Assembly: GCF_015776785.2 (NCBI RefSeq) | Contig: NZ_LFMD02000007.1 | Span: 769,547 to 833,546 of the forward strand | Origin: Kitasatospora sp. SUK 42 | GTDB taxonomy: Bacteria > Actinomycetota > Actinomycetes > Streptomycetales > Streptomycetaceae | Reading direction: 5' to 3' | DNA length: 64,000 bases | Shown: positions 8,281 through 15,230 of the stretch, one piece after another | Layout of the letters: every line of letters starts with the position of its first letter | Position numbering within the stretch: position 1 is the first letter of the stretch | The notes under the pieces: model-generated | Told to the model about the DNA's origin: nothing | Database searches by the model: none | What the model saw: the letters and a program-made list of their open reading frames with translations, nothing else | Program-made: the position numbers and the translations under genes

Positions 8281-9319
8281 AGTCGGCGTACGCGTCCCTG
8301 ATTGCGGAGGGGGAGAGTTCGAGGTGCTCAAGGATGGTGAAGCGCCCCGGGCGGGTGTTCGGAGCGTAGTGCACCGCTTCGGTGAACTCCGCTTCGGTGA
8401 AGCCGATCTGAGCCGCGGTCACCGGCAGCCCGTGGCTCGCCAGGCGCTCCACGATCAGACCGGTCAGCTCGCGCTCGCCCCGCAGGAAGCTGGCGAACGC
8501 GGCGCCGAGGCCCACCTGTTCGCCGTGCTGGGCGGAGCGCTTGGGGTGCAACACGTCCAGGGCATGCGAGATCTCGTGGCAGGCGCCCGAGGAGGGCCGG
8601 GTGCTGCCCGCGATGTTCATCGCGATGCCGGACAGTACCAGGGCCTCCGCCAGGGCCGTCAGGAGGTCCTGGTCCTGAGTGCTTCCCGGGTGCCGCAGCA
8701 GGTTCTCGCCCGCCGAGCGGGCCATCGCCACGGCGAGCCCGTCCACCGGTTCACCGGTGACGGCGTGCGACAACTCCCAGTCCGCGCAGGCCGAGATGTT
8801 GGAGACGACGTCCCCGATGCCGGCCGCCACGAAGCGCTGCGGGGCCTGCCGGATCACGTCCAGGTCGACGACGATGCCGATCGGGCTGGGCACCCCGTAG
8901 GAGCCCCGGCCGGCGTCGTTGTCGAGGGTGGAGACCGGCGAGCAGATGCCGTCGTGGGCCAGGTTGGTGGCGACCGCGACCAGCGGCAGGCCGACCCGGG
9001 CGGCGGCGTACTTGGCGGCGTCGATGATCTTGCCGCCGCCGAGGCCGACCATCGCGTCGTAGTGCCCGCCGCGCATCGCCTCGGCCAGCCGCACCGCGCT
9101 GTCCAGGCTGCCGTCGTCCACGTTGTACCAGTCGGCACCGGGCAGGGCCGGCTCCAGGCGGCGGCGCATGGCCGCCCCGGAGCCGTTGCTGATCGCCACC
9201 GCGATCCGGCCCGAGGCCGACAGCCGCTGGTCGGCGAGGATGCCCCCGAGCGCGTCCAGCGCGCCGGAGCGGATCTCCACGAACAGCGGCGACGGGACCA
9301 GTCGGGTCAGTACCGGCAC
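8258..9319 (-). CDS. Glycerol-1-phosphate dehydrogenase-like enzyme (iron-containing alcohol dehydrogenase superfamily)
   Basis: A 353-aa member of the dehydroquinate-synthase/G1P-dehydrogenase/AraM group, which typically reduces a ketose phosphate such as dihydroxyacetone phosphate with NAD(P)H. The nucleotide-binding GGGKIID is at 94-100, HDGICSPVS at 122-130, and likely metal ligands are D170 (GIGD), H248 or H252 (GACHEISHALD) and H265 (HGEQ). The GTG start at 9319 overlaps the upstream nucleotidyltransferase by 13 bp. Between a nucleotidyltransferase and a CDP-alcohol transferase it may form the polyol phosphate that is then activated. Actual stereochemistry and substrate cannot be read from sequence. 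Confidence 0.82.
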   Translation of the reverse strand: MPVLTRLVPSPLFVEIRSGALDALGGILADQRLSASGRIAVAISNGSGAAMRRRLEPALPGADWYNVDDGSLDSAVRLAEAMRGGHYDAMVGLGGGKIIDAAKYAAARVGLPLVAVATNLAHDGICSPVSTLDNDAGRGSYGVPSPIGIVVDLDVIRQAPQRFVAAGIGDVVSNISACADWELSHAVTGEPVDGLAVAMARSAGENLLRHPGSTQDQDLLTALAEALVLSGIAMNIAGSTRPSSGACHEISHALDVLHPKRSAQHGEQVGLGAAFASFLRGERELTGLIVERLASHGLPVTAAQIGFTEAEFTEAVHYAPNTRPGRFTILEHLELSPSAIRDAYADYVQAVNS

Positions 9320-10062
9320 GCGATCTCCCGCGCCTTCGCCAGGTCGTCGTGGTTGTCGACCTCGACCCAGGACACCTCGCCGATCGGCTGCACGTCGATC
9401 CGCAGGCCCCGGTCGACCATCTCCTGGTAGCCGTCCTCGTAGTACAGCTGCGGGTCGCGCTCGTAGGTGGTGCGCAGCGCGTCGGTCAGGTCGGCGGCGG
9501 CGGCGGGGTTGATCATGGTGACGCCGATGTACTCGCCGGTCGCCTCGGCCGGGTCCATCAGCTTGGTGATGCGGCTCATGCCGGCGGCCGGGTCGACGAC
9601 GACCTTCATCTCCTCGTCGGCGAGCTTCTTCACCGTGTCGAGGGCCAGCAGGATGCCGGGGGCGGCGCCGGCCTCGGTCAGCCGCTGGTTGCCCTCCAGC
9701 ATGGTGCGCTGCACGGAGGCCGGGTGGACGGTGTCGCCGTTGGCCAGCAGCAGGCCCTCGGCGAACAGGTCACGGGCGCACCACAGCGAGTAGGCGTTGT
9801 TCCACTCCTCGGCCTTGTCGTTCTCGACCAGGTGGAGCTTGACGCCGTACTTGCTCTCCAGCGCGCCCTTGCGGTCGAACACCGCCTCCTTGCGGTAACC
9901 GACGACGATCGCCGCATCGCGCAGGCCGACCTCGGCGAAGTTGCCGAGGGTGAGGTCCAGGACCGTCCGCTCCCCGTCGACCGGCACCAACGCCTTGGGA
10001 AGGGTGTCGGTGTACGGGCGCAGCCGGCGGCCGGCGCCGGCTGCCAGAACGAGGCCGATCAT
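9307..10062 (-). CDS. Sugar/polyol-phosphate nucleotidyltransferase (phosphocholine cytidylyltransferase-like)
   Basis: First gene of the operon. The N-terminus LVLAAGAGRRLRPYTDTLPK is the NTP-transferase signature with the GxGxR loop and the Lys-containing PK motif (residues 22-23). LLANGD carries a metal-binding Asp. The 251-aa length and lack of a C-terminal hexapeptide domain fit the LicC/phosphocholine-cytidylyltransferase-like group, which makes CDP-linked small alcohols, rather than a UDP-GlcNAc synthase. The ATG at 10062 follows AGGAG by 8 nt. It is the probable activator of the alcohol phosphate used by the CDP-alcohol transferase two genes downstream. Confidence 0.87.
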   Translation of the reverse strand: MIGLVLAAGAGRRLRPYTDTLPKALVPVDGERTVLDLTLGNFAEVGLRDAAIVVGYRKEAVFDRKGALESKYGVKLHLVENDKAEEWNNAYSLWCARDLFAEGLLLANGDTVHPASVQRTMLEGNQRLTEAGAAPGILLALDTVKKLADEEMKVVVDPAAGMSRITKLMDPAEATGEYIGVTMINPAAAADLTDALRTTYERDPQLYYEDGYQEMVDRGLRIDVQPIGEVSWVEVDNHDDLAKAREIACRY

Positions 10063-10545
10063 GCGGGGTCTCCTGATCCGTCGTGCTGTGCGCGCGGGGA
10101 CGTGCCGACGGGCACGGCCGCACCGCTGCCCTCCGGCCCGGTGTCCGACCCGGCCGGGAGGCGGCGCGCCGGTACCGGCACAGATCCGGGCAGCGTGTCG
10201 TATGTGATGGTAGGCGACCCGGGCGACCGGCCCGAACGCGCCCGGAGGCGGCGAGGTGACGATCCGGCGGCGAAGCGACGATCGAACGTGTTCCGAACGT
10301 ACATCGAACGCGTCTGCGAGCCGAATGACCCTTCCGTGGGTGTCCCGGGCCGTTCTCTGCCCGGATCCGGCCTACTCCTGGTCATGATCTGCCCGGTTGT
10401 GCGTGGGACCCGTCCGCACCGCCACCCATACGGCAGACTGGAGCCCGACGCCGGCGCCGGTGCCCCCACCGCGTCCGCCGCACCCCGGCCGGTGCGCAGG
10501 ACGGACCCGATGCTCCCGTTGCCCCCGCCCCCCGAGAGAGGCCTC
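10063..10545. promoter_or_regulatory. Divergent intergenic region with a three-copy CGAACG array
   Basis: This 483-bp non-coding region separates the minus-strand surface-lipid operon from idi. It contains CGAACG at 10283, 10294 and 10305, an exact 11-bp period, i.e. GTTCG direct repeats on the minus strand about 220 nt upstream of the nucleotidyltransferase. A further single CGAACG is at 10233. No gene is supported; open frames here are GC-bias artefacts. Confidence 0.4.
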
Positions 10546-11199
10546 ATGCCCCAGAGTCTGCCGACCGAACCGACACACTTCGACGCCGAGATCGACTCCG
10601 GTCTCGACGTGGAGACCGATGTGACGGTCGACCCACAGGGCGCGGCCACGACCCCCGCCGGCGCCGAGATCCTGCTGGAACTGGTCGACGACGAGGGCGT
10701 CACGACCGGCACCGCCGAGAAGCTCTGGGCCCACCAGCAGCCGGGCCGGCTGCACCGGGCCTTCTCCGTGTTCCTCTTCGACCGCCAGGGCCGACTGCTG
10801 CTGCAGCGGCGGGCGCTCGGCAAGTACCACTCCCCCGGTGTCTGGTCGAACACCTGCTGCGGGCACCCGTACCCGGACGAGCCGCCCTTCGTCGCCGCCG
10901 CCCGGCGCACCGCCGAGGAGCTGGGCGTCGCACCGGCGCTGCTCTGCGAGGCCGGGACGGTCCGCTACGACCTGCCGGACGAGGCCTCCGGGCTGATCGA
11001 ACGCGAGTGGAACCACCTGTTCGTCGGGCTGGTCACCGCGCCGGTCGAGCCCGACCCCGAGGAGGTGGACGACTTCGCCTTCGTGAGCGCGCAGGAGCTG
11101 CGGGAGCTGCGGGCGGAGCGGCCGTTCTCGGTGTGGTTCGAGACGGTCTTCGAGGCGGCGCTGCCGGGGATCCGGGAGATCGCCGGGCGGGACTGGTAG
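10546..11199 (+). CDS. idi: Isopentenyl-diphosphate delta-isomerase, type I
   Basis: Interconverts IPP and DMAPP, balancing the precursors of the neighbouring polyprenyl and hopanoid enzymes. The Nudix-fold protein (217 aa) carries the active-site Cys in SNTCCGHPYP and the catalytic Glu in EREWNHLF, plus the YHSPGVW segment of type I enzymes. The start is ATG 10546 (MPQSLPTEPT) with GAGAGG upstream; the frame is open much further upstream but without similarity. The first 50 residues are an acidic, family-atypical extension. The stop codon sits in the first unit of a 14-bp tandem repeat. Confidence 0.94.
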   Translation: MPQSLPTEPTHFDAEIDSGLDVETDVTVDPQGAATTPAGAEILLELVDDEGVTTGTAEKLWAHQQPGRLHRAFSVFLFDRQGRLLLQRRALGKYHSPGVWSNTCCGHPYPDEPPFVAAARRTAEELGVAPALLCEAGTVRYDLPDEASGLIEREWNHLFVGLVTAPVEPDPEEVDDFAFVSAQELRELRAERPFSVWFETVFEAALPGIREIAGRDW

Positions 11200-11243
11200 C
11201 CCGGGACCGGTAGCGCGGGACCGGTAGCGCGGGACCGATAGCA
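11188..11243 (+). repeat. 14-bp tandem repeat, four units, covering the idi stop codon
   Basis: Four consecutive 14-bp units resembling CGGGACCGGTAGCG (11188, 11202, 11216, 11230) with 0-3 differences. The first unit encodes the idi C-terminus and its TAG stop at 11197-11199, so the array looks as though it grew out of the gene end into the spacer. Confidence 0.85.
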
Positions 11244-11300
11244 GGCGGGCTGCGGGCGGGCCTCGTGTCGGCGGGCCGGCTCCCCGGGTGGGTGGGCCGG

Positions 11301-11894
11301 TCAGTTTCCGGGCTCCGCGGGGACGGGCAGCGAGGCCCAGATGACCTTGCCGCCCTCCCCCGTGCACTCGACGTCGCACATCCCGCCGGCCTGCAGCGTC
11401 ACGCTCTTCACCAGCAGCAGGCCCCGCCCGCCGGTGCGTCCGGTGTCGCTCTCCAGCGCCTTCGGCCGGTACGGGTCGCCGTCCTCGACCGCGATCCGCA
11501 CCCAGCCCTCGCGCACCGACAGCTCGGTGGTCACCTCGGGTGACAGCTTGGCCGCGTGCTTCACCGCGTTGCCGACCAGCTCGGAGACGATCAGCAGCAG
11601 GTCGTCCACCAGCTCCTGGTGGCGCACCCCGGTCATGCCCTGGGCCAGCAGGCGGTCCCGCACCGCGTGCCGGGTGCGCGGCACCGAGGCCTCGACGGCG
11701 GGCACCGGGAAGCGCCACACGCCCTCCGCCGGGCCTCCGGACCGGCCGGTGTCGGCACGCCCGGCTCCCGGCGCGCCGCGTTTCGGCTCACCGCGTTTCG
11801 GCTCGGCGTGTCCCGGCTCCGCGCGTTCGGGCCGTGTGCGTTCCGGCCCTCCGCGTCTCGGCTCGGCCTTCGCCGTCCCGCTGATCTGCTCCAC
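11301..11894 (-). CDS. RsbW-like ATP-binding protein (anti-sigma-type HATPase)
   Basis: A single GHKL ATPase domain of the RsbW/SpoIIAB-like group abundant in Streptomyces, usually acting as anti-sigma or partner-switch kinases. The N box is SELVGNAVKHA, the G1 box EDGDPYRP and the G2 region GRGLLLVKS. The 197-aa product has an N-terminal extension of about 55 residues made of Pro/Glu/Arg-rich five-residue repeats (EPKRG, EPGHA, PERTR), encoded by six 15-bp units. The GTG start at 11894 has GGAGGG upstream. It is convergent with idi. No cognate sigma or anti-anti-sigma factor is adjacent, so its partner is unknown. Confidence 0.85.
   Translation of the reverse strand: MEQISGTAKAEPRRGGPERTRPERAEPGHAEPKRGEPKRGAPGAGRADTGRSGGPAEGVWRFPVPAVEASVPRTRHAVRDRLLAQGMTGVRHQELVDDLLLIVSELVGNAVKHAAKLSPEVTTELSVREGWVRIAVEDGDPYRPKALESDTGRTGGRGLLLVKSVTLQAGGMCDVECTGEGGKVIWASLPVPAEPGN
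11776..11865 (-). repeat. 15-bp coding minisatellite in the HATPase gene
   Basis: Six in-phase 15-bp units, of which two are nearly identical (CCGCGTTTCGGCTCA type at 11776 and 11791), encode five-residue E-P-x-x-x repeats before the ATPase domain. The period is a multiple of three, so copy-number change would keep the frame. Confidence 0.8.
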
Positions 11895-12264
11895 GTCCAG
11901 CCGCCCTCCGTCCGCGACCCGGGATTCAGGCGACCCGGGGAATCAGGCGATCCGCTCATGGCGCCCTCGGTCCACAGAGGCTAGAAGAGCGGTCCGCGCA
12001 GCCGGGGCACCGTCGACAAGTTGCCCGTGTCGGATCGGTTCCGACCGGAGGCGATCGTGGGCGGTGGGGGAACCGACCGTTTGCTTCGCGCTCACCACCG
12101 CTTCGGCCGGGGTTCGAGCGCCCTCGCGAGCCGTCCCACCCGTCCCGGGCGTGCCGACCAGCCCACCCGGCAGGGAAACGCAGGTGAGAAGCACTCCAGA
12201 ACCCTGGTAATGTTCTCTCTGTCGCCGAGGGGGCGAGAGAAAAAACCCCCGAAGCACACACCCC
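11895..12264. promoter_or_regulatory. Intergenic region between the HATPase gene and tRNA-Leu
   Basis: A 370-bp region with no supported gene. It must hold the HATPase promoter (minus) and the tRNA promoter (plus). A possible -10 TAATGT lies at 12208-12213, about 50 nt before the tRNA, with only a weak TGAGAA at -35. A short near-duplication TTCAGGCGA / ATCAGGCGA lies at 11925-11955. Confidence 0.35.
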
Positions 12265-12349
12265 GTCCGGGTGGCGGAATGGCAGACGCGCTAGCTTGAG
12301 GTGCTAGTGCCCTTTATCGGGCGTGGGGGTTCAAGTCCCCCCTCGGACA
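12265..12349 (+). tRNA. tRNA-Leu (anticodon GAG)
   Basis: An 85-nt class II tRNA. Acceptor stem GTCCGGG (12265-12271) pairs with CTCGGAC (12342-12348). The anticodon arm is CTAGC-TTGAGGT-GCTAG with anticodon GAG, decoding CUC and CUU. A long variable arm (TGCCCTTTATCGGGCG) and the T arm GGGGGTTCAAGTCCCCC follow. CCA is not encoded. Confidence 0.95.
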
Positions 12350-12354
12350 CAGTC

Positions 12355-12396
12355 GAAATTCCCCGTGGGATCCGAAAGGAACCCACGGGGAATTTC
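12355..12396 (+). terminator. Intrinsic terminator downstream of tRNA-Leu
   Basis: Perfect 15-bp arms GAAATTCCCCGTGGG (12355-12369) and CCCACGGGGAATTTC (12382-12396) with a 12-nt loop, followed by a T-rich CTTTTCCC. It begins 6 nt after the tRNA. Confidence 0.9.
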
Positions 12397-12671
12397 CTTT
12401 TCCCGTCGACTCGCCGTCCGACTCCACCTCCCTTGATCCGCCGCCGGCGGCTGGGCCGTGCCGGTCCGGTGGAGTGTGGCGCCGGTCTCTCCGCAAGGGC
12501 CAACCGCCCGAAAAGCGGACACGAGATGGCAACGATCGGGTGATTTGAGCTCCCTCTGAGGCTTTCGCCCCATTTCAAACCATAGGCTGCTGGGGTTTGT
12601 CCGGAATACCGACCCAAAACCGTAAAACCACCTACATCACCCGCTGAACCACGAGCGAGAGGACCGATACG

Positions 12672-14330
12672 TTGAGTGAGCCCGATTCGTCGACGGCATC
12701 CCACCAGAACTACCGCCGATCGCTCGGCACCATCAGCCTGACCGCCGTCGGGCTGGGGTCGATCATCGGATCCGGGTGGCTGTTCGGCGCCGAGCGGGCC
12801 GCCAAGCTCGCCGGGCCCGCCTCGATCCTCGCCTGGGTCATCGGCGCCGCCGTGGCGCTGACCATCGCGCTCACGTACAGCGAGCTGGGCTCGATGTTCC
12901 CCAAGGCCGGCGGCATGGTCCGGTACGGCCAGTACTCGCACGGCTCGCTGGCCGGCTACCTCGCCGCCTGGGCCAACTGGATCGCCATCGTCTCGGTCAT
13001 CCCGGGTGAGGCCACCGCCTCCGTCCAGTACATGAGCTCCTGGCACTTCGGCTGGGCGCAGGGGTTGTTCGACGGCAAGGAGCTCACCCTCAGCGGTGTC
13101 GCACTGGCGAGCGTGCTGCTGGTCGTGTACTTCGCCCTCAACTGGTTCGCGATCACACTGTTCGCCAAGACCAACACGGCGATCACCGTCTTCAAGGTCG
13201 TCGTGCCGACGCTGACCGCCGGCGCGCTGCTCTTCGCGCACTTCGACTCCGCGCACTTCACCGACCACGGCGGCTTCGCGCCGAACGGCTGGAGCTCGGT
13301 GTTCACCGCCGTCGCGGTCTCCGGCATCGTCTGGGCCTTCAACGGCTTCCAGTCCCCGCTCAACCTGGCCGGTGAGGCCCGCAACCCCGGCAAGTCGCTG
13401 CCCAAGGCCGTCATCGGCTCGATCCTGATCGCCCTGGTGATCTACGTCGCGCTGCAGATCGCCTTCCTCGGGGCCATCCCGAGCGCCGACCTGTCGGGGG
13501 GCTGGAGCAGCCTCTCCTACACCTCGCCGCTGGCCGACCTGGCGATCGCCTGGGGCATGAACTGGCTCGCACTGGTGCTGTACGCGGACGCCTTCGTCTC
13601 GCCGTCGGGCACCGGCATGATCTACGCCGCCACCACCTCGCGCATGATCCACGGCGTGCAGGAGAACGGCCACCTGCCGAAGATCTTCGGCAAGGTCGAC
13701 GCCAAGACCGGCATCCCGCGCCCCGCGCTGGTGCTCAACCTGGTGGTCGCCTTCATGTTCCTCGCGGTCTTCCGCGGCTGGGGCTCGCTGGCCGAGATCG
13801 TCTCGGTCGCCACCGTGATCTCGTACATCACCGGGCCGGTCGCCGTGATGTCGCTGCGCCGCCTCGCCCCGGACCTGCCGCGGCCGGTCCGGCTGCGGGC
13901 CATGCCGGTGATCGCGCCGGTCGCGATGGTCTTCGGCTCGCTGGTGCTGTACTGGGCCCGCTGGCCGCTCACCGGCAAGGTGATCCTGCTGATGGCCGTC
14001 GGTCTGCCGATCTGGGCCTGGTACGAGCTGCGCAAGCCGTTCGCCGAGCTGAAGCCGCACCTGAAGGCGGGCGCCTGGATGGTCGCGTACCTGTTCGTGA
14101 TGGCCGGGGTCTCCTGGGCCGGCAGCGCCGACTTCGGTGGACACGGGTACCTGCCGGAGGGCTGGGACCTGCTGATCGTCGCCGCGATCGGCCTCGCCTT
14201 CTACCGCTGGGGCGTCGCCAGCTCCTGGGCCAACCCGTCGCTGGACACGGTGCGGCGGGAGATCGCCGCCGAGGAGGCCGCGAAGGCCGCCTCCGGGACG
14301 GCGGAGGACGTCGCGACCTCGCGGGTCTGA
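12672..14330 (+). CDS. APC-family amino acid permease
   Basis: A 552-aa amino acid/polyamine/organocation transporter with 12 or more predicted membrane segments. TM1 carries the unwound substrate-binding motif GLGSIIGSGWLFG (about residues 26-38), as in amino acid:proton symporters. FNGFQSPLNLAGEARNPGKSLPKAV is the conserved TM6/loop region. The TTG start at 12672 follows AGAGGA and gives MSEPDSSTASHQNYRRSLG; there is no better ATG or GTG. A Ala/Glu-rich tail ends the protein. The substrate is not assignable. It is monocistronic, with a terminator just downstream; the 275-bp leader is AT-richer than the surroundings. Confidence 0.9.
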   Translation: MSEPDSSTASHQNYRRSLGTISLTAVGLGSIIGSGWLFGAERAAKLAGPASILAWVIGAAVALTIALTYSELGSMFPKAGGMVRYGQYSHGSLAGYLAAWANWIAIVSVIPGEATASVQYMSSWHFGWAQGLFDGKELTLSGVALASVLLVVYFALNWFAITLFAKTNTAITVFKVVVPTLTAGALLFAHFDSAHFTDHGGFAPNGWSSVFTAVAVSGIVWAFNGFQSPLNLAGEARNPGKSLPKAVIGSILIALVIYVALQIAFLGAIPSADLSGGWSSLSYTSPLADLAIAWGMNWLALVLYADAFVSPSGTGMIYAATTSRMIHGVQENGHLPKIFGKVDAKTGIPRPALVLNLVVAFMFLAVFRGWGSLAEIVSVATVISYITGPVAVMSLRRLAPDLPRPVRLRAMPVIAPVAMVFGSLVLYWARWPLTGKVILLMAVGLPIWAWYELRKPFAELKPHLKAGAWMVAYLFVMAGVSWAGSADFGGHGYLPEGWDLLIVAAIGLAFYRWGVASSWANPSLDTVRREIAAEEAAKAASGTAEDVATSRV

Positions 14331-14372
14331 TGCGCGAGCCTGCCGGGCAGGTCTGAGCTGAGGCTGTTCGAG

Positions 14373-14399
14373 GGGCCGGTCGGGTGATCCGACCGGCCC
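14373..14399 (+). terminator. Intrinsic terminator of the amino acid permease gene
   Basis: Stem GGGCCGGTCGG (14373-14383) and CCGACCGGCCC (14389-14399), loop GTGAT, then TT. It begins 43 nt past the stop. Confidence 0.85.
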
Positions 14400-14588
14400 T
14401 TCGGCGTTGCGGGGGGCTGGGGATGCCGGGGCTGGGGCGGGAGAGCGGGAGCGAGCGGCGTGGATCCATTCTGTCCCCGCCGGCCACGCCGTGTCACCGT
14501 CTCAGCGGATGATCTTCGTCGTGGATCCCGCACCTACCGTGGTGGCAGGCGGCCCGGCCCCGGGCCCGACGGCACGGAGCGGATCGGC

Positions 14589-15116
14589 ATGACGACAGCA
14601 CACACGGACGGCGACGACCGGGCACAGGCCCTGGCCGAGGAGCTGATCGCGATGATGGCCGAGGACCAGGCACACGGCCCGCTGGCGAACAGTCCGGACC
14701 TCGCCGAGCAGGCCGTCTGGCGGCGGCTCACCGCCCGGCACGGGGACCGGCTCTCCGAGATCATGACGCGGTACGGCTGGCCGACCGGGCAGGCCGTCGG
14801 CGCCGAGGCCGCCCGGGCGGCCTGGCTGGTCGCGCAGCACGCGGACCGCCAACTGGACGTGCAGCGCCGGGCGGCGGCCCTGATGGCGGCGGCGGTGGCG
14901 GACGGGGCCGCGAGCGCCCGGGAGCTGGCCTTCCTCCAGGACCGGCTGGCCGTCAACGAGGGGCGCGAGCAGCGCTACGGCACCCAGATCGGCGCGGTCG
15001 TCGACGGCCGGCCGGTGCCCTGGCCGTGCGAGGACCCGGAGCGGCTGGACGAGCGCCGCGCCGAGGTGGGGATCGAACCGTTCGACGAGTACACCGCACG
15101 GTTCGCCCCCAGGTAA
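14589..15116 (+). CDS. DUF6624-like hypothetical protein
   Basis: A 175-aa soluble, acidic, mostly helical protein of unknown function. Visible conserved features are AEDQAHG near residue 23, YGWPTGQAVGAEAARAAWLV near the middle, QHADRQ, and a C-terminal QRYGTQIG...DPERLDERRAEVG block. That pattern resembles the actinobacterial DUF6624 family; the assignment is from memory of that pattern, not a search. The ATG at 14589 was chosen because similarity starts there; the frame is open further upstream. It has its own unit between a terminator and the aldehyde dehydrogenase promoter region. Confidence 0.7.
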   Translation: MTTAHTDGDDRAQALAEELIAMMAEDQAHGPLANSPDLAEQAVWRRLTARHGDRLSEIMTRYGWPTGQAVGAEAARAAWLVAQHADRQLDVQRRAAALMAAAVADGAASARELAFLQDRLAVNEGREQRYGTQIGAVVDGRPVPWPCEDPERLDERRAEVGIEPFDEYTARFAPR

Positions 15117-15168
15117 CCGCCTGGTCCCCCCGGCCGGATTGGCTCTTGCGCGCGGCCTCCCGGCCGCC

Positions 15169-15198
15169 TTGACTGGCCTTTGACTAGCGCTGTTAGTT
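15169..15198 (+). promoter_or_regulatory. Candidate promoter/operator of the aldehyde dehydrogenase gene
   Basis: TTGACT (15169-15174) and TTAGTT (15193-15198) are 18 nt apart and could be -35/-10. The -10 part overlaps an imperfect dyad ACTAGCGCTGTTAGT (15183-15197), which resembles TetR-type operators. It lies 35-60 nt before the GTG. Confidence 0.35.
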
Positions 15199-15230
15199 GA
15201 AAAGCTGCTGACCGGCTGAGAGGACGACCT

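Noticed and set aside
10059..10910. 283-aa minus-strand frame
   Set aside because: Antisense to idi and its upstream region; no similarity, and the nucleotidyltransferase has a clear own start at 10062.
12291..14144. 617-aa minus-strand frame crossing the tRNA and permease
   Set aside because: It would read antisense through a tRNA, a terminator and a clear membrane-protein gene.
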